Shown: positions 18,802-30,632, numbered from the stretch's first letter. The stretch is 64,000 bases of DNA from Silvania confinis (GCF_025564085.1 NZ_JAMGZJ010000077.1:434001-498000); one strand, 5' to 3'. Notes: a model not told the origin generated them from the sequence alone. A program made the numbers and translations.

Positions 18802-19896
18802 ATGGGCGCTTATTTATTTCGTCGCTTGCTGCTGGTGATCCCCACTCTGTGGGCCATTATCACCATCAACTTTTTTATTGTGCAAATTGCCCCTGGCGGC
18901 CCGGTCGACCAGGCTATCGCCGCCATTGAATTCGGTAACAGCGGCACGCTGCCCGGCGGGGGTGGCGAAGGGTTACGCGCCAGCCATGCCCGCACCGGGG
19001 TCGGCAATATCAATGAAAGCCAGTATCGCGGCGGGCGCGGACTCGATCCCGAGGTGATCGCCGAGATCACCCAGCGTTACGGTTTTGATAAGCCGCTGCA
19101 TGAGCGCTATTTCAAAATGCTGTGGGACTACGTGCGTTTCGATTTTGGCGACAGCCTGTTCCGCAGCGCCTCGGTGCTGCATCTGATCAAAGAGAGCCTG
19201 CCGGTATCCATTACGCTGGGGCTGTGGGGTACGTTGATTATCTACCTTGTCTCGATCCCGCTCGGCATCCGTAAAGCGGTGGATAACGGAAGCCGGTTCG
19301 ATATCTGGAGCAGCACGTTTATTATTGTCGGCTATGCGATCCCGGCGTTTTTGTTCGCGGTGCTGCTGATCGTCTTTTTTGCCGGCGGCAGCTACCTGGA
19401 TCTCTTCCCGCTGCGCGGACTGGTGTCGACCGACTTCAGCAGCCTGCCGTGGTACAAAAAGATCACCGATTATCTCTGGCACATCACCCTGCCGGTGCTG
19501 GCGACGGTGATCGGCGGCTTTGCGGCGCTGACCATGTTGACCAAAAACGCCTTTCTCGACGAGATCCGCAAGCAGTATGTGGTGACCGCCCGCGCCAAAG
19601 GGGTGAGCGAGCGGCGCATTCTGTGGACGCATATTTTCCGCAACGCGATGCTGCTGGTGATTGCCGGTTTTCCCGCCACCTTTATCAGCATGTTCTTTAC
19701 CGGCTCGCTGCTCATCGAGGTGATGTTCTCCCTTAACGGCCTCGGCCTGCTCGGCTACGAGGCGACCGTCTCGCGTGACTATCCGGTGATGTTTGGCACG
19801 CTCTATATTTTCACGCTGATTGGCCTGCTGCTGAATATCCTCAGTGATATTTGCTACACGCTGGTCGATCCGCGTATCGACTTTGAGGGCCGCTGA
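18802..19896 (+). CDS. yejB: ABC transporter permease YejB
   Basis: A 364-residue inner-membrane permease of the DppB/OppB type, with an N-terminal helix, a long extracytoplasmic stretch rich in Gly and Arg, and five further helices. The ABC coupling (EAA) loop is visible near [20 protein letters not shown] (about residues 263-282). The last base of its TGA is the first base of the yejE ATG, indicating coupled translation. Confidence 0.95.
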   Translation: MGAYLFRRLLLVIPTLWAIITINFFIVQIAPGGPVDQAIAAIEFGNSGTLPGGGGEGLRASHARTGVGNINESQYRGGRGLDPEVIAEITQRYGFDKPLHERYFKMLWDYVRFDFGDSLFRSASVLHLIKESLPVSITLGLWGTLIIYLVSIPLGIRKAVDNGSRFDIWSSTFIIVGYAIPAFLFAVLLIVFFAGGSYLDLFPLRGLVSTDFSSLPWYKKITDYLWHITLPVLATVIGGFAALTMLTKNAFLDEIRKQYVVTARAKGVSERRILWTHIFRNAMLLVIAGFPATFISMFFTGSLLIEVMFSLNGLGLLGYEATVSRDYPVMFGTLYIFTLIGLLLNILSDICYTLVDPRIDFEGR

Positions 19897-20921
19897 TGCT
19901 GCGTTTAAGCCCTGTTAACCAGGCCCGCTGGGCACGTTTTCGCCATAACCGTCGTGGCTACTGGTCGCTGTGGATTTTCGCCCTGTTTTTCATCCTCAGC
20001 CTGTGTTCTGAGATCGTGGCCAACGATAAGCCGCTGCTGGTGCATTTTGACGATCGCTGGTACGTGCCGGTGGTGAAAGATTACAGCGAGCGAGATTTCG
20101 GCGGCCCGTTTGCCACCGCGGCAGATTATCAGGACCCGTGGCTGCGTGCGCAGCTGGACGCGCGTGGCTGGGTGTTGTGGGCGCCGGTGCGCTTTGGTGC
20201 CAACAGCATCAACTTTGCCACTGAGACCCCCTTCCCGTCCCCACCTTCGGCGCAAAACTGGCTGGGCACCGATGCCAACGGCGGCGATGTACTGGCGCGC
20301 ATTCTGTACGGCACGCGGATTTCAATCCTCTTCGGCCTGATGCTGACCCTTTTTTCCAGCGTGATGGGGGTGCTGGCCGGGGCGGTCCAGGGTTACTACG
20401 GCGGTAAAATCGACCTCTGGGGTCAGCGCTTCATAGAAGTCTGGTCCGGGATGCCGACGCTGTTTTTAATCATTTTGCTCTCAAGCGTGGTGCAGCCTAA
20501 CTTCTGGTGGCTGCTGGGTATTACGGTGTTGTTTGGCTGGATGGCGCTGGTGGGCGTGGTCCGGGCGGAGTTTTTACGCACCCGTAACTTCGACTATATT
20601 CGCGCGGCGCAGGCGCTGGGGGTCAGCGATCGCGGGATTATTTTCCGCCACATGCTGCCCAATGCGATGGTGGCGACGCTGACCTTCCTGCCGTTTATTT
20701 TGTGCAGCTCGATAACCACCCTCACCTCCCTCGATTTTCTCGGCTTTGGTCTGCCGCTGGGTTCCCCTTCGCTGGGCGAGCTACTGCTGCAGGGCAAGAA
20801 TAATTTGCAGGCGCCGTGGCTCGGGATCACCGCCTTCCTGTCGGTGGCCGTGCTGCTGTCGCTGCTGATTTTTATTGGCGAAGCGGTACGCGATGCCTTT
20901 GACCCTAACAAGGCGGTATAA
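19896..20921 (+). CDS. yejE: ABC transporter permease YejE
   Basis: A 341-residue permease of the DppC/OppC type that pairs with YejB. It has an N-terminal helix, a periplasmic loop containing LGTDANGGDVLARILYGTR, then membrane helices with the EAA-type coupling loop RAAQALGVSDRGIIFRHMLP. The yejB-yejE overlap is one base and yejF begins one base after its stop, as in E. coli. Confidence 0.95.
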   Translation: MLRLSPVNQARWARFRHNRRGYWSLWIFALFFILSLCSEIVANDKPLLVHFDDRWYVPVVKDYSERDFGGPFATAADYQDPWLRAQLDARGWVLWAPVRFGANSINFATETPFPSPPSAQNWLGTDANGGDVLARILYGTRISILFGLMLTLFSSVMGVLAGAVQGYYGGKIDLWGQRFIEVWSGMPTLFLIILLSSVVQPNFWWLLGITVLFGWMALVGVVRAEFLRTRNFDYIRAAQALGVSDRGIIFRHMLPNAMVATLTFLPFILCSSITTLTSLDFLGFGLPLGSPSLGELLLQGKNNLQAPWLGITAFLSVAVLLSLLIFIGEAVRDAFDPNKAV

Positions 20922-20922
20922 G

Positions 20923-22512
20923 ATGACGCAGCCCCTTCTTCACATTGACGCGCTCTCCATCGCCTTTCGTCAGCAGGATGAAACCCGCCCCGTGGTAAGC
21001 GATATCTCCCTGCAGATTGCCGAAGGCGAAACGCTGGCGCTGGTGGGCGAATCAGGCTCGGGTAAGAGCGTGACGGCGCTGTCGATACTGCGCCTGCTCC
21101 CCACTCCCCCCGTGGTTTATCCGCAGGGCGATATTCTGTTTCGCGGCCAGTCGCTGCTGCATGCTGACGAGCGTACGCTACGCGGCGTGCGCGGCAACAA
21201 GATCGCGATGATTTTCCAGGAGCCGATGGTATCGCTTAACCCGCTGCACACCCTGGAAAAGCAGCTCTATGAAGTGCTGTCCCTGCACCGCGGCATGCGC
21301 AAAGAGGCGGCGCGCGGCGAGATGCTCGACTGCCTGGAACGCACCGGGATCCGCAATGCGGCGAAACGGCTCGGCGATTTTCCGCATCAGCTTTCCGGCG
21401 GTGAACGCCAGCGGGTGATGATCGCCATGGCATTACTCACCCGTCCGGAACTGCTGATTGCCGATGAACCGACTACCGCGCTGGACGTGACGGTGCAGGC
21501 GCAGATCCTGCAGCTGCTGCGTGAACTGCGCGACGAGCTGAACATGAGCCTGCTGTTTATCACCCACAACCTCAGCATTGTGAAAAAACTTGCCGACCGG
21601 GTCGCGGTGATGCAGAACGGGCGCTGCGTGGAGCAGAACACCACCTCGTCACTGTTTGCGGCCCCGCAGCACCCCTACACCCAGCGGCTGCTCGACAGCG
21701 AGCCGTCAGGCGATCCGGTGCCGCTGGCGCAGGATGCCCAGCCGCTGCTGCGGGTCGAGGATCTGTCGGTGGCGTTTCCGGTCCGCAAGGGCCTGCTGCG
21801 TCGGGTAGTAGAGAATAAACAGGTGCTGAACAACGTCAGCTTTACATTGCGTCCCGGGGAAACGCTGGGGCTGGTGGGCGAATCCGGCTCCGGTAAGAGC
21901 ACGACCGGGCTGGCGCTGCTGCGTCTGATTGCCTCCCAGGGGACGATTTTGTTTGACGATCAGCCGCTGCACAACTGGGATCGTCGGCAAATGCTGCCCG
22001 TCCGTCACCGGATGCAGGTGGTTTTTCAGGATCCTAACTCCTCGCTCAACCCGCGCCTTAACGTGCAGCAAATTATCGAAGAGGGTCTACGCGTCCATCA
22101 GCCAGGTCTGAGCCTGCAGGCGCGTGAAGAGGAAGTGATTACCGTGATGCGTGAAGTGGGGCTCGATCCTGAGACTCGCCATCGCTATCCGGCGGCTTTC
22201 TCCGGTGGGCAGCGTCAACGCATCGCCATCGCCCGCGCGCTGATCCTACGCCCGGAGCTGATTATCCTCGACGAACCCACGTCGTCGCTCGACAAGACCG
22301 TACAGGCGCAAATTCTGGCATTGCTGAAGGATTTACAGGAAAAGCACCGACTGGCCTATATTTTTATCAGCCATGACCTGCAGGTCGTACGCGCACTTTG
22401 CCATCAGGTGATTGTGTTGCGTGAGGGAGAGGTGGTCGAGCAGGGGGAATGCCAGCGCGTGTTTGCCGCGCCGACGCAGGCGTATACGCGTCAGCTGTTA
22501 GCGTTGCGCTGA
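20923..22512 (+). CDS. yejF: ABC transporter ATP-binding protein YejF (tandem NBD)
   Basis: A 529-residue tandem ATPase powering YejABE. Each half has Walker A ([10 protein letters not shown] and [10 protein letters not shown]), a signature (LSGGERQR and FSGGQRQR), Walker B ([12 protein letters not shown] and [12 protein letters not shown]) and an H-loop (FITHNLS and FISHDLQ). The start ATG at 20923 is used because it is one base past yejE and gives the E. coli length; an in-frame ATG at 20875 lies inside yejE. Confidence 0.95.
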   Translation: MTQPLLHIDALSIAFRQQDETRPVVSDISLQIAEGETLALVGESGSGKSVTALSILRLLPTPPVVYPQGDILFRGQSLLHADERTLRGVRGNKIAMIFQEPMVSLNPLHTLEKQLYEVLSLHRGMRKEAARGEMLDCLERTGIRNAAKRLGDFPHQLSGGERQRVMIAMALLTRPELLIADEPTTALDVTVQAQILQLLRELRDELNMSLLFITHNLSIVKKLADRVAVMQNGRCVEQNTTSSLFAAPQHPYTQRLLDSEPSGDPVPLAQDAQPLLRVEDLSVAFPVRKGLLRRVVENKQVLNNVSFTLRPGETLGLVGESGSGKSTTGLALLRLIASQGTILFDDQPLHNWDRRQMLPVRHRMQVVFQDPNSSLNPRLNVQQIIEEGLRVHQPGLSLQAREEEVITVMREVGLDPETRHRYPAAFSGGQRQRIAIARALILRPELIILDEPTSSLDKTVQAQILALLKDLQEKHRLAYIFISHDLQVVRALCHQVIVLREGEVVEQGECQRVFAAPTQAYTRQLLALR

Positions 22513-22515
22513 CGC

Positions 22516-22860
22516 TCAGGCAGAGTTCTGACTGGAAAACGTCTCGGCAATCGCCACGCCAAAGTTCTTCAGTCGGCAGGTCGCTGCAAACTCATCCTGG
22601 CTTTTTACGAACAGGCACGGCTCGCCTTCGCACTCCAGCACCGAGCTGTAGAGTTCAATGTCGGTCAGAGCCTGGCTCAGTCTTTCCATTACCGGCCACG
22701 CGTTGCCCTCTTCAGGACTCAGCAGTCTGAGCGCCACCAGACAGTTCTCACCGTTCGGGGTGCTTTGCGGAATCGGTTCAACCTTCGAACCTGCAAAACC
22801 CGCCGACCAGCGATAGCTCTGCGGCAAGCGGTGGACAATGGAGTGCTGTAATGTATTCAC
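22516..22860 (-). CDS. yejG: Conserved protein YejG
   Basis: A 114-residue cytoplasmic protein of unknown function, nearly the same as E. coli YejG in [20 protein letters not shown] and the same length when the GTG at 22858-22860 is taken as start. That GTG has GGGGA at suitable spacing; the longer in-frame ATG at 22890 does not fit the family. It faces yejF with only three bases between the stops. No domain with known chemistry is visible. Confidence 0.88.
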   Translation of the reverse strand: MNTLQHSIVHRLPQSYRWSAGFAGSKVEPIPQSTPNGENCLVALRLLSPEEGNAWPVMERLSQALTDIELYSSVLECEGEPCLFVKSQDEFAATCRLKNFGVAIAETFSSQNSA

Positions 22861-23192
22861 GTTCGTTCCCCGGAAGCAAATATACTTCACAATTCATTTA
22901 CATTTATAGTAACACATCGTAACTGAGCTGCTCTGTTTTTAGTAAGAAAACGCTTACAGCCAGAATCCATCGGCGTTGGCGTCTTTTTTGTCAGGGCTCT
23001 TTGTAAGCGTTTCAGGTCGCTGTCGGCGCTATATTTACCCGTTTTTGCGATCCAACTCAACCTTTTTAACTACAAGGTTGTGACTATTTACATAAATAGA
23101 TTTTACATAAAAGAAACAAAACAGGCGGGAATGAACGGCATCCTGGTTGATATGCATCAAAAAAGGGCCCCATCGGGACCCTTTTTTGTGAT
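22861..23192. other. yejG upstream region with a wide inverted repeat
   Basis: This 332-bp region separates yejG from the upstream, same-strand gene bcr. It holds the bcr terminator on the right and an 11-bp perfect inverted repeat, AAACGCTTACA (22948-22958) and TGTAAGCGTTT (23002-23012), with 43 bases between the arms. No ORF is convincing. Confidence 0.5.
23165..23181 (-). terminator. bcr terminator
   Basis: GGGCCCC/GGGACCC forms a short stem with one C-A mismatch, flanked by A5 on the left and T6 on the right, just after the bcr stop. On the minus strand the A-run becomes the required U-tract. Confidence 0.7.
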
Positions 23193-24389
23193 TTAGCTCA
23201 CCGATTTTTTGGGTCGACTCGCGTAAAGGCAGAACAGAATCGAACCGGTGGCGCACAGGGCGATTGACCACAGCATCGGCCAGGCACTGCTAAAGGTTGC
23301 TAACGACAACAACGCGCCGACGATGGCGCCGATACCAAAGCGGAAAGTGCCCGCCAGCGACGAAGCCGTGCCGGCCATGTGCGGGAATTCGTCGAGGATC
23401 ACCGCCATCGCGTTGGATGAGACCATCGAGATACAGCCCACAAACGCCGCAACGCCGAATACCAGCGCCCAGAACCCAACGTCGAAGTAAGCGGTCACCA
23501 CCATCCACACCGCCATCACGAACTGGATCCACAGCCCGATGCGGAACATGTTCAGCGCCCCCACCCGACGGACAAAGCGGCTGTTAATCATCGTCAGCAC
23601 AAAGATGAACACCACGTTCAGCGCAAAGTAGTAACCAAAATGCTGCGGCGAGACGTGGTTAAGCTCTATGTAGACAAACGGCCCGGCGCTGAGGAAAGAG
23701 AACATTCCGGCAAAGCTGAAACCGCTGGCCAGCATATAGCTCAGCACGCGCTTATGGCGAAACAGCGAGGCAAAGTTGCCGAGAGTGGTGCGAATGTGGA
23801 ACTTCTGCCGACGTTCAACCGGCAGCGTTTCCTTAATAAAGAAGAAAATCATGGCCGAGGCCAGCAGAGCTGCCAGCGCCAGGATCCAGAAAATCGCGTG
23901 CCAGCTAAACCACACCAGTACCGCGCCCCCTACCATCGGCGCCACCAGCGGCGCAACGGTGGTGACCAGCATGACAAAGGACATCATGCGCGAGAACTCT
24001 TCCTTCGGGTAGATATCACGCATCAGGGCATTGATGACCACGCTTGCCGCCGCAGCCGCCAGACCGTGGAAGAAACGCATCACAATCAGCTGATCGATGG
24101 TCTGCGACAGTGCACAGGCCATCGCCGCACCGGCGAACACCAGCGTGCCACCGAGGATCACCGGCTTACGCCCGATGCTGTCCGCCATTGGACCGTACAG
24201 CAACTGCCCGACAGCAAACCCCAGAATATAGGTACTGAGGGTCATCTGCGTGCTGCCCGCCGGCACGCCGAACTGCTCGGAAATCACCGGTAGCGCGGGC
24301 AGATACATATCGATGGACAACGGCATCAGCATGGCCAGCAAGCCAAGGATAAAGACGATGCTGTACGACGAGTGTGGCCTGGTGGTCAC
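23193..24389 (-). CDS. bcr: Bcr/CflA family drug efflux MFS transporter
   Basis: A 398-residue twelve-helix proton-driven exporter (DHA1, 12 TMS). E. coli Bcr gives bicyclomycin and sulfonamide resistance and exports cysteine. Family features include [15 protein letters not shown] in helix 1, the motif [14 protein letters not shown] between helices 2 and 3 and the motif C-like GPLM-type stretch [14 protein letters not shown] in helix 5. It lies 15 bases after rsuA, so the two are probably co-transcribed. Presence of the gene alone does not imply clinical resistance. Confidence 0.93.
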   Translation of the reverse strand: MTTRPHSSYSIVFILGLLAMLMPLSIDMYLPALPVISEQFGVPAGSTQMTLSTYILGFAVGQLLYGPMADSIGRKPVILGGTLVFAGAAMACALSQTIDQLIVMRFFHGLAAAAASVVINALMRDIYPKEEFSRMMSFVMLVTTVAPLVAPMVGGAVLVWFSWHAIFWILALAALLASAMIFFFIKETLPVERRQKFHIRTTLGNFASLFRHKRVLSYMLASGFSFAGMFSFLSAGPFVYIELNHVSPQHFGYYFALNVVFIFVLTMINSRFVRRVGALNMFRIGLWIQFVMAVWMVVTAYFDVGFWALVFGVAAFVGCISMVSSNAMAVILDEFPHMAGTASSLAGTFRFGIGAIVGALLSLATFSSAWPMLWSIALCATGSILFCLYASRPKKSVS

Positions 24390-24404
24390 AATATGCTCCT
24401 GAGA

Positions 24405-25112
24405 TTAACGTGAAAGCAGACCAACGCTGGCAATTTCTTCTTCCGTCAACGGACGGTATTCGCCTGGCTCAAGTTCTGGATCGAGCGCAATCGCCCCGAT
24501 ACGTTCGCGATGCAGACCGACGACGTGATTACCCACGGCGGCAAACATACGCTTCACCTGATGGTAACGCCCTTCGCTGATGGTCAGACGCACCTCCGTT
24601 GGGGTGATCACTTCCAGCACGGCAGGCTTAGTCAGATCTTTCTCATTATGCAACTGGACACCGTGAGCAAATTGCTCTGCGGTGCTGTCACTGACCGGCG
24701 AATCCAGCATCACCCGATAGGTCTTCTCACAGTCGTTGCGCGGGGAGGTGATGCGATGCGACCATTGGCCATCGTCGGTCATCAGCACCAGACCGGTGGT
24801 GTCGATATCCAGACGTCCGGCAGCGTGCAGCTTGTAGGCCACCGGCACATCGAGGAAATAGAGCACCGTCGGGTGATCCGGATCGTCGGTTGAGCAGACG
24901 TATCCTTCGGGTTTGTTGAGCATGAAATAGCGCGGGCCATTTTGCTGCGTCAGCGAGTTGCCTTCATATTCCACCTGATGGTCAGGCTGGAGTTTAAAAG
25001 CGCTGTCTCGCACAATGTCACCGTCCACAGTCACATGGCTGCCGCGGATCAGACGCCCGGCAATAGCGCGGCTTACGCCGAGTTGCTGAGCGATAAACTT
25101 ATCAAGTCGCAT
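24405..25112 (-). CDS. rsuA: 16S rRNA pseudouridine(516) synthase
   Basis: A 235-residue enzyme that makes the single pseudouridine of 16S rRNA. An N-terminal S4-type RNA-binding domain ([20 protein letters not shown]) is followed by the RsuA catalytic domain with the essential Asp102 in [20 protein letters not shown] and [16 protein letters not shown] are further family motifs. It diverges from radD and probably shares a transcript with downstream bcr, as in E. coli. Confidence 0.96.
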   Translation of the reverse strand: MRLDKFIAQQLGVSRAIAGRLIRGSHVTVDGDIVRDSAFKLQPDHQVEYEGNSLTQQNGPRYFMLNKPEGYVCSTDDPDHPTVLYFLDVPVAYKLHAAGRLDIDTTGLVLMTDDGQWSHRITSPRNDCEKTYRVMLDSPVSDSTAEQFAHGVQLHNEKDLTKPAVLEVITPTEVRLTISEGRYHQVKRMFAAVGNHVVGLHRERIGAIALDPELEPGEYRPLTEEEIASVGLLSR

Positions 25113-25260
25113 GAAATATTTTAAGCCTTAAGGGTGCCAGGAGCCGGACCACAGGTCCGAAAGAAGCAGTAATAACAGCCCAGTATAGCGGGGTATCTGC
25201 GCCACTCAAGGGAAAAAGTTTCGTGGCATACTATGTGCGAGATAACCAAACCGAGAAACC

Positions 25261-27021
25261 ATGACTTTTACACTTCGCCCCTATCAGCAGGAAGCTGTCG
25301 ACGCTACCCTCGCCCACTTTCGCCAGCATAAAGAACCGGCGGCCATTGTGCTGCCCACCGGCGCGGGCAAGAGCCTGGTGATCGCCGAACTGGCACGGCT
25401 GGCGCGCGGGCGCGTGCTGGTGCTGGCGCACGTCAAAGAGCTGGTGGCGCAAAACCATGCCAAGTATCTGGCGCTGGGTCTCGACGCCGACATTTTTGCC
25501 GCCGGGCTCCAGCGTAAAGAGAGTCACGGCAAAGTGGTATTTGGCAGCGTGCAGTCGGTAGCGCGTAATCTGGAACTGTTTCGCAGCGAATTCTCACTGC
25601 TGATTGTGGATGAGTGCCACCGCATCAGCGATGACGACGACAGCCAGTATCAGCAGATCCTCACGCACCTGAAAACCGTCAATCCGCATATCCGGCTGCT
25701 GGGGCTGACCGCCACGCCGTTTCGGCTGGGCAAAGGCTGGATTTACCGCTTCCACTATCACGGCATGGTACGCGGCACAGAAAAGGCGCTGTTTCGCGAC
25801 TGTATTTACGAGCTGCCGCTGCGCTATATGATCAAGCATGGTTATCTGACGCCACCGGAGCGGCTGGATATGCCGGTGGTGCAGTACGATTTCAGTCGCC
25901 TAAAGCTGCAAAGCAACGGCTTGTTCAGCGAGGCGGATCTCAACCTCGAGCTGAAAAAACAGGATCGCATTACCCCGCACATCATCAGCCAGATAATGGA
26001 GTTCGCCGGGACGCGCAAAGGAGTGATGATTTTTGCCGCCACCGTCGAACACGCCCGTGAAATAACCGGCCTGCTGCCCACTGAGGATGCCGCACTGATT
26101 ACCGGCGAAACGCCGGGGCCGGAGCGCGATCGACTGATCGACGCGTTTAAGGCGCAACAGTTTCGCTATCTGGTTAACGTCTCTGTCCTGACCACCGGCT
26201 TTGATGCCCCGCACGTAGATCTGATTGCGATCCTGCGTCCAACCGAATCTGTCAGCCTTTATCAGCAGATTGTCGGCCGTGGGTTGCGCCTGGCACCAGG
26301 CAAAACCGATTGCCTGATTCTGGATTACGCGGGTAACCCGCACGATCTGTATGCCCCGGAAGTGGGCGCGCCAAAAGGCAAAAGCGACAACGTGCCGGTG
26401 CAGGTGTTTTGCCCGGCCTGCGGCTTTGCCAATACCTTCTGGGGGAAAACCACCGCCGACGGCACGCTCATTGAACATTTTGGTCGCCGCTGTCAGGGCT
26501 GGTTTGAAGATGATGAAGGCCATCGGGAGCAGTGCGATTTCCGCTTCCGCTTTAAAAACTGCCCGCAGTGCAATGCCGAAAATGACATTGCCGCCCGCCG
26601 CTGCAGCACCTGCGATACGGTGCTGGTCGATCCGGACGATATGCTAAAGGCCGCCCTCAAGTTAAAAGACGCGCTGGTGCTGCGCTGCAGCGGCATGGCG
26701 CTGGCGCACGGCGCGGATGAGAAAGGTGAGTGGCTGAAAATCACCTATTACGACGAAGACGGTGCCGACGTGAGTGAGCGCTTCCGTCTGCAGACGCCCG
26801 CCCAGCGCACCGCCTTTGAACAGCTGTTTATTCGCCCGCATACCCGCACCCCCGGCGTGCCGCTGCGCTGGATAACCGCAGCCGATATCGTTCATCAGCA
26901 GCCGTTATTACGCTATCCCGACTTCGTGGTGGCGCGCAAAAAAGGCCAGTTCTGGCAGGTGCGCGAGAAGGTTTTTGATTACGAAGGCCGCTACCGTCGG
27001 GCCAACGAATTGCGGGGATAG
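25261..27021 (+). CDS. radD: DNA repair helicase-like ATPase RadD (YejH)
   Basis: A 586-residue superfamily 2 ATPase that works with RecA and SSB in recombination and double-strand break repair. Walker A is PTGAGKS (32-38), Walker B is DECH (117-120), motif III is LTATPFR, and motif VI is [12 protein letters not shown]-terminal zinc finger region has cysteine pairs in CPACGF, CPQCNA and CSTCDT (about residues 383-463). Length equals E. coli YejH. Confidence 0.94.
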   Translation: MTFTLRPYQQEAVDATLAHFRQHKEPAAIVLPTGAGKSLVIAELARLARGRVLVLAHVKELVAQNHAKYLALGLDADIFAAGLQRKESHGKVVFGSVQSVARNLELFRSEFSLLIVDECHRISDDDDSQYQQILTHLKTVNPHIRLLGLTATPFRLGKGWIYRFHYHGMVRGTEKALFRDCIYELPLRYMIKHGYLTPPERLDMPVVQYDFSRLKLQSNGLFSEADLNLELKKQDRITPHIISQIMEFAGTRKGVMIFAATVEHAREITGLLPTEDAALITGETPGPERDRLIDAFKAQQFRYLVNVSVLTTGFDAPHVDLIAILRPTESVSLYQQIVGRGLRLAPGKTDCLILDYAGNPHDLYAPEVGAPKGKSDNVPVQVFCPACGFANTFWGKTTADGTLIEHFGRRCQGWFEDDEGHREQCDFRFRFKNCPQCNAENDIAARRCSTCDTVLVDPDDMLKAALKLKDALVLRCSGMALAHGADEKGEWLKITYYDEDGADVSERFRLQTPAQRTAFEQLFIRPHTRTPGVPLRWITAADIVHQQPLLRYPDFVVARKKGQFWQVREKVFDYEGRYRRANELRG

Positions 27022-27145
27022 GGGCAGTTTTCGTTGATGTGGGGGCCGTTTAAGTATAAAATGCCGCCCGCTTCACATCCGTGGGGCAGAACACTTACCT
27101 GTTACTGGGTCGCCTGTAGCAGGACTAATTTACAGAGAGTAATCA

Positions 27146-27430
27146 ATGTTCACTATCGATGCAGAAGTACGTGCAGTGCAGGGTAAGGGTGCGAGCCGCC
27201 GCCTGCGCACAGCTAACAAGTTCCCGGCTATCGTTTACGGTGCCGATATTGCTCCAGTAGCAATCGAACTGGAACATGACAAAGTCTGGAACCTGCAGAC
27301 TAAAGAAGGGTTCTACACTGAAGTTCTGACTATCGTTGTTGATGGTAAAGAAGAAAAAGTGAAAGTTCAGGCTGTTCAGCGTCACCCGTTCAAGCCAAAA
27401 CTGACCCACATCGACTTCGTTCGCGCGTAA
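27146..27430 (+). CDS. rplY: 50S ribosomal protein L25
   Basis: A 94-residue, short-form L25 that binds 5S rRNA. The sequence [20 protein letters not shown] and the ending [15 protein letters not shown] match E. coli L25. AGAGAGT before the ATG is a modest ribosome binding site. It is a single-gene unit closed by a strong terminator shared with the convergent yejK. Confidence 0.97.
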   Translation: MFTIDAEVRAVQGKGASRRLRTANKFPAIVYGADIAPVAIELEHDKVWNLQTKEGFYTEVLTIVVDGKEEKVKVQAVQRHPFKPKLTHIDFVRA

Positions 27431-27446
27431 TCGCCAACACGTCGAG

Positions 27447-27474
27447 AAAAAACCCCGCATTGCGGGGTTTTTTT
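27447..27474. terminator. rplY / yejK bidirectional terminator
   Basis: AAAAACCCCGC pairs with GCGGGGTTTTTTT around a short ATT loop, 20 bases after rplY. The A-run on the left serves the leftward yejK transcript. Confidence 0.88.
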
Positions 27475-27481
27475 ATGGCGC

Positions 27482-28489
27482 TTATTTACCGCCGGAACTG
27501 CGACGCTGGAGCTGATCGCGCAAGTTTGGCGGCGTGCCTTTAATGGTCAGCGTGTCGGTCGCCGGATCCCAGAAAATGCGCTCGCCCAGCAGCATGGCGT
27601 CAAAGTTAATGGTTAACCCACCGCCGCTACCGGCAAATTTCGTCAGCTGACGCAGCGTGCTGCGATCCGCCGGGAAGCTCTCTTCCAGCTCGTAACCTTT
27701 CTCTGCGGTAAAGTCCTGGAAACTCACTTCACTGACGCCCGCCAGCTCTTTTGACAGCGATTCCAGCTCGATCTCTTCTCCGGCCTGCAGTTGTTCGTTG
27801 CAGTAGGCGTAAACCTGCTGGCGCACGTTCTGACGCTCGGATTTATCCAGCTCCGCTTCTGCGGTGAAATCATCCACCGCTTGCAGCAGGCCTTTATTCT
27901 GCGCTTTGGCATTCAGGCCTTCGCTGGCGCCGAGGAAGTCCATAAAGAAGTCGGCGACCTTGCGCCCTACCCGTCCTTTCAGGAACGTCAGATAGCGGGT
28001 CGATTCCGGATTGGTTTCCCATTCGGTCAAATCAATACGCGCCACGATATCCGCGTGGTTAATATCCAGGTAGTGTGTCGGATTGATATCCAGCTGTTCA
28101 TTGACGCGCATGCTGCTTAAGTTGTTCAGCACGGTCACCAGCAAATACTCAACCGCCAGATAGCGATAGTGGCAGAAGAGCACGATCCCGCCGTCAGCAA
28201 ACGGGTATTTGGCCAGCTCGTCGCGCAGGCGTCCGGTTGCCGCTCGACTGAACGCGAGGAAATCCTCTTCACCCTGACGCTGCAGGCGCAGCGACTGCGC
28301 CAGTTCACTCTCTTCATTGAACATGCCATAGGCTTTGTTCTTGGCGCTGTACACCCGGTGCAGCTCCGCCATCATGTCAACAACGGTAGCTGTCGGTTCA
28401 AGTAACGAATCGCGCAGCACCAGCTCAAGGTTTTGCTCATCACGCTTGATAAGCTGGTGCAGGGCAATCTGGTTGATATCCAGACTCAT
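27482..28489 (-). CDS. yejK: Nucleoid-associated protein YejK
   Basis: A 335-residue member of the NdpA/YejK family found on the nucleoid. The start [20 protein letters not shown] and the C-terminal [21 protein letters not shown] match the family, and length equals E. coli. Its molecular role is not settled. It diverges from yejL and faces rplY. Confidence 0.93.
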   Translation of the reverse strand: MSLDINQIALHQLIKRDEQNLELVLRDSLLEPTATVVDMMAELHRVYSAKNKAYGMFNEESELAQSLRLQRQGEEDFLAFSRAATGRLRDELAKYPFADGGIVLFCHYRYLAVEYLLVTVLNNLSSMRVNEQLDINPTHYLDINHADIVARIDLTEWETNPESTRYLTFLKGRVGRKVADFFMDFLGASEGLNAKAQNKGLLQAVDDFTAEAELDKSERQNVRQQVYAYCNEQLQAGEEIELESLSKELAGVSEVSFQDFTAEKGYELEESFPADRSTLRQLTKFAGSGGGLTINFDAMLLGERIFWDPATDTLTIKGTPPNLRDQLQRRSSGGK

Positions 28490-28623
28490 GATAAACTCTC
28501 CTTTTAGACCGGGCCGTATTCAACCACCCCCCAGTCATCTGTGCAACAGAAGATAAAAATGGGGAAAAAAAGCTGCTGCTACGGTAATATGTTGCCCTTT
28601 CCTCCACAAACAGATTTCGATTT

Positions 28624-28851
28624 ATGCCACAACTCTCCCGCTACAGTGATGAACACGTTGAACAAATGCTCAGTGAGCTGCTCAACGTACTGGAAAAACA
28701 TAAGGCTCCGACCGACCTTTCCCTGATGGTTCTGGGAAATATGGTAACGAACCTTATTAATACCAGCGTTGCGCCGGCCCAGCGCCAGGCGATCGCAAAA
28801 TCTTTCGCTCAGGCCTTACAGTCTTCGGTTAACGACGACCAGGCGCACTAA
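28624..28851 (+). CDS. yejL: Conserved small protein YejL (UPF0352)
   Basis: A 75-residue, probably all-helical cytoplasmic protein of unknown function. The sequence [20 protein letters not shown] and the ending [13 protein letters not shown] match E. coli YejL. It lies 20 bases upstream of yejM and is probably co-transcribed with it. Confidence 0.93.
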   Translation: MPQLSRYSDEHVEQMLSELLNVLEKHKAPTDLSLMVLGNMVTNLINTSVAPAQRQAIAKSFAQALQSSVNDDQAH

Positions 28852-28871
28852 AGGGAAACGAACGACAGTTT

Positions 28872-30632
28872 ATGGTGACGAATCGTCAGCGCTATCGTGA
28901 AAAAGTCTCCCAGATGGTTAGTTGGGGGCACTGGTTTGCACTGTTCAACATTTTGTTGGCGATGGTGCTTGGCAGCCGCTATCTGTTTGTTGCCGACTGG
29001 CCGACAACCCTTGTCGGGCGCGTCTACTCGTGGATTAGCGTCATTGGCCACTTTAGCTTTCTGGTCTTCGCCACGTATTTACTGATCCTGTTTCCGCTGA
29101 CGTTTGTCGTCATGTCGCAGCGGCTGATGCGGTTTATCTCCGCGATTCTGGCCACTGTGGGCATGACGCTGCTGCTTATCGACAGCGAAGTCTTTACCCG
29201 CTTCCACCTGCATCTCAACCCTATTGTCTGGGAACTGGTGATCAATCCCGACCAGAACGAAACCGCGCGCGACTGGCAGCTGATGTTTATCAGCGTGCCG
29301 ATAATCCTGCTGATTGAGATGCTGTTTGCCACCTGGAGCTGGCAGAAGCTGCGCAGCCTGACGCGTCGTCGTCACTATGCCCGGCCTGTCGCCGCCCTCT
29401 TTTTTGTCGCCTTTATCAGCTCACACGTCATGTACATCTGGGCCGATGCCAATTTCTATCGTCCGGTGACCATGCAGCGCGCGAATCTGCCGCTCTCCTA
29501 TCCGATGACGGCGCGTCGCTTCCTGGAAAAACACGGTCTACTGGATGCGCAGGAGTATCAGCGTCGGCTGGTTGAACAGGGCGATCCCGAAGCCGTATCG
29601 GTGCAGTATCCACTGAGCGAACTGCGCTATCGCGATATGGGCCAGGGCCAGAACGTCCTGCTGATCACCGTCGACGGACTGAACTACTCGCGCTACGAGA
29701 AGCAGATGCCTGCCCTGGCGGAATTTGCTGACAAGAACATCAACTTTACCCAACACATGAGTTCCGGCAACGCCACCGATGCCGGGATCTTTGGCCTGTT
29801 CTACGGTATTTCACCGGGTTATATGGATGGCGTGCTGTCCTCGCGTACGCCTGCCGCGCTGATTACCGGTCTTAATCAACAGGGTTATCAGCTGGGGCTG
29901 TTCTCTTCAGATGGTTTCACCAGCCCGCTGTATCGCCAGGCACTGCTGTCCGACTTCTCGCTGCCTGCGGCGAAAAGTCAGTCAGACGAGCAGACCGCCG
30001 GTCAGTGGATCACTTGGCTTAACCGCTATGCGCAGGACGATAACCGCTGGTTCTCGTGGGTTGCCCTTAATGGTACGTCGCTTGATGACAGCAACCAGAA
30101 AACCTTTGCTCGCCGCTATGCGCAGGCCGCAGGCGAAGTGGATGCCCAGATTGCGCGGGTGCTGAACGCCCTGCGCGAATCCGGCAAGCTGGAAAACACG
30201 GTGGTGGTGATCACCGCCGGTCACGGTGTCCCGCTGGGCAGCGAACGCGATAGCGTTGAGTGGTCGCGCCCACGACTGCAGGTTCCGCTGGTGATCCACT
30301 GGCCTGGCACGCCGTCACAGCGCATCAACACCCTGACCGATCACAAAGACGTGATGACGACCCTGATGCAGCGTCTGCTGCACGTTAGCACGCCAGCCAA
30401 TGAGTATTCGCAGGGTCAGGATCTGTTCAGCGCAACGCGTCGCCATTACTGGGTTACCGCTGCCAGCAGCAACACGCTGGCCGTTACCACCTCCGCGCTG
30501 ACGCTGGTGCTGAACAGTAACGGCAGCTACAAAACCTATAATGCGCAGGGCGAGAAACTCAACGACCACACGCCGCAGCTGAGCCTGCTGCTGCAGGTGC
30601 TGACGGATGAGAAGCGGTTCATTGCTAACTGA
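28872..30632 (+). CDS. yejM: LPS biosynthesis-modulating protein YejM (LapC/PbgA)
   Basis: A 586-residue inner-membrane protein with five N-terminal helices (within about residues 1-190) and a periplasmic sulfatase/phosphoethanolamine-transferase-like domain. In E. coli it senses lipid A at the outer leaflet and restrains LapB-FtsH degradation of LpxC, and its membrane part is essential. In the globular domain the hydrolase nucleophile motif reads TVDGLNYSRY. GHGVPLGSERDSVEWSRPR is recognisable near residues 450-480. Length equals E. coli YejM. Confidence 0.95.
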   Translation: MVTNRQRYREKVSQMVSWGHWFALFNILLAMVLGSRYLFVADWPTTLVGRVYSWISVIGHFSFLVFATYLLILFPLTFVVMSQRLMRFISAILATVGMTLLLIDSEVFTRFHLHLNPIVWELVINPDQNETARDWQLMFISVPIILLIEMLFATWSWQKLRSLTRRRHYARPVAALFFVAFISSHVMYIWADANFYRPVTMQRANLPLSYPMTARRFLEKHGLLDAQEYQRRLVEQGDPEAVSVQYPLSELRYRDMGQGQNVLLITVDGLNYSRYEKQMPALAEFADKNINFTQHMSSGNATDAGIFGLFYGISPGYMDGVLSSRTPAALITGLNQQGYQLGLFSSDGFTSPLYRQALLSDFSLPAAKSQSDEQTAGQWITWLNRYAQDDNRWFSWVALNGTSLDDSNQKTFARRYAQAAGEVDAQIARVLNALRESGKLENTVVVITAGHGVPLGSERDSVEWSRPRLQVPLVIHWPGTPSQRINTLTDHKDVMTTLMQRLLHVSTPANEYSQGQDLFSATRRHYWVTAASSNTLAVTTSALTLVLNSNGSYKTYNAQGEKLNDHTPQLSLLLQVLTDEKRFIAN

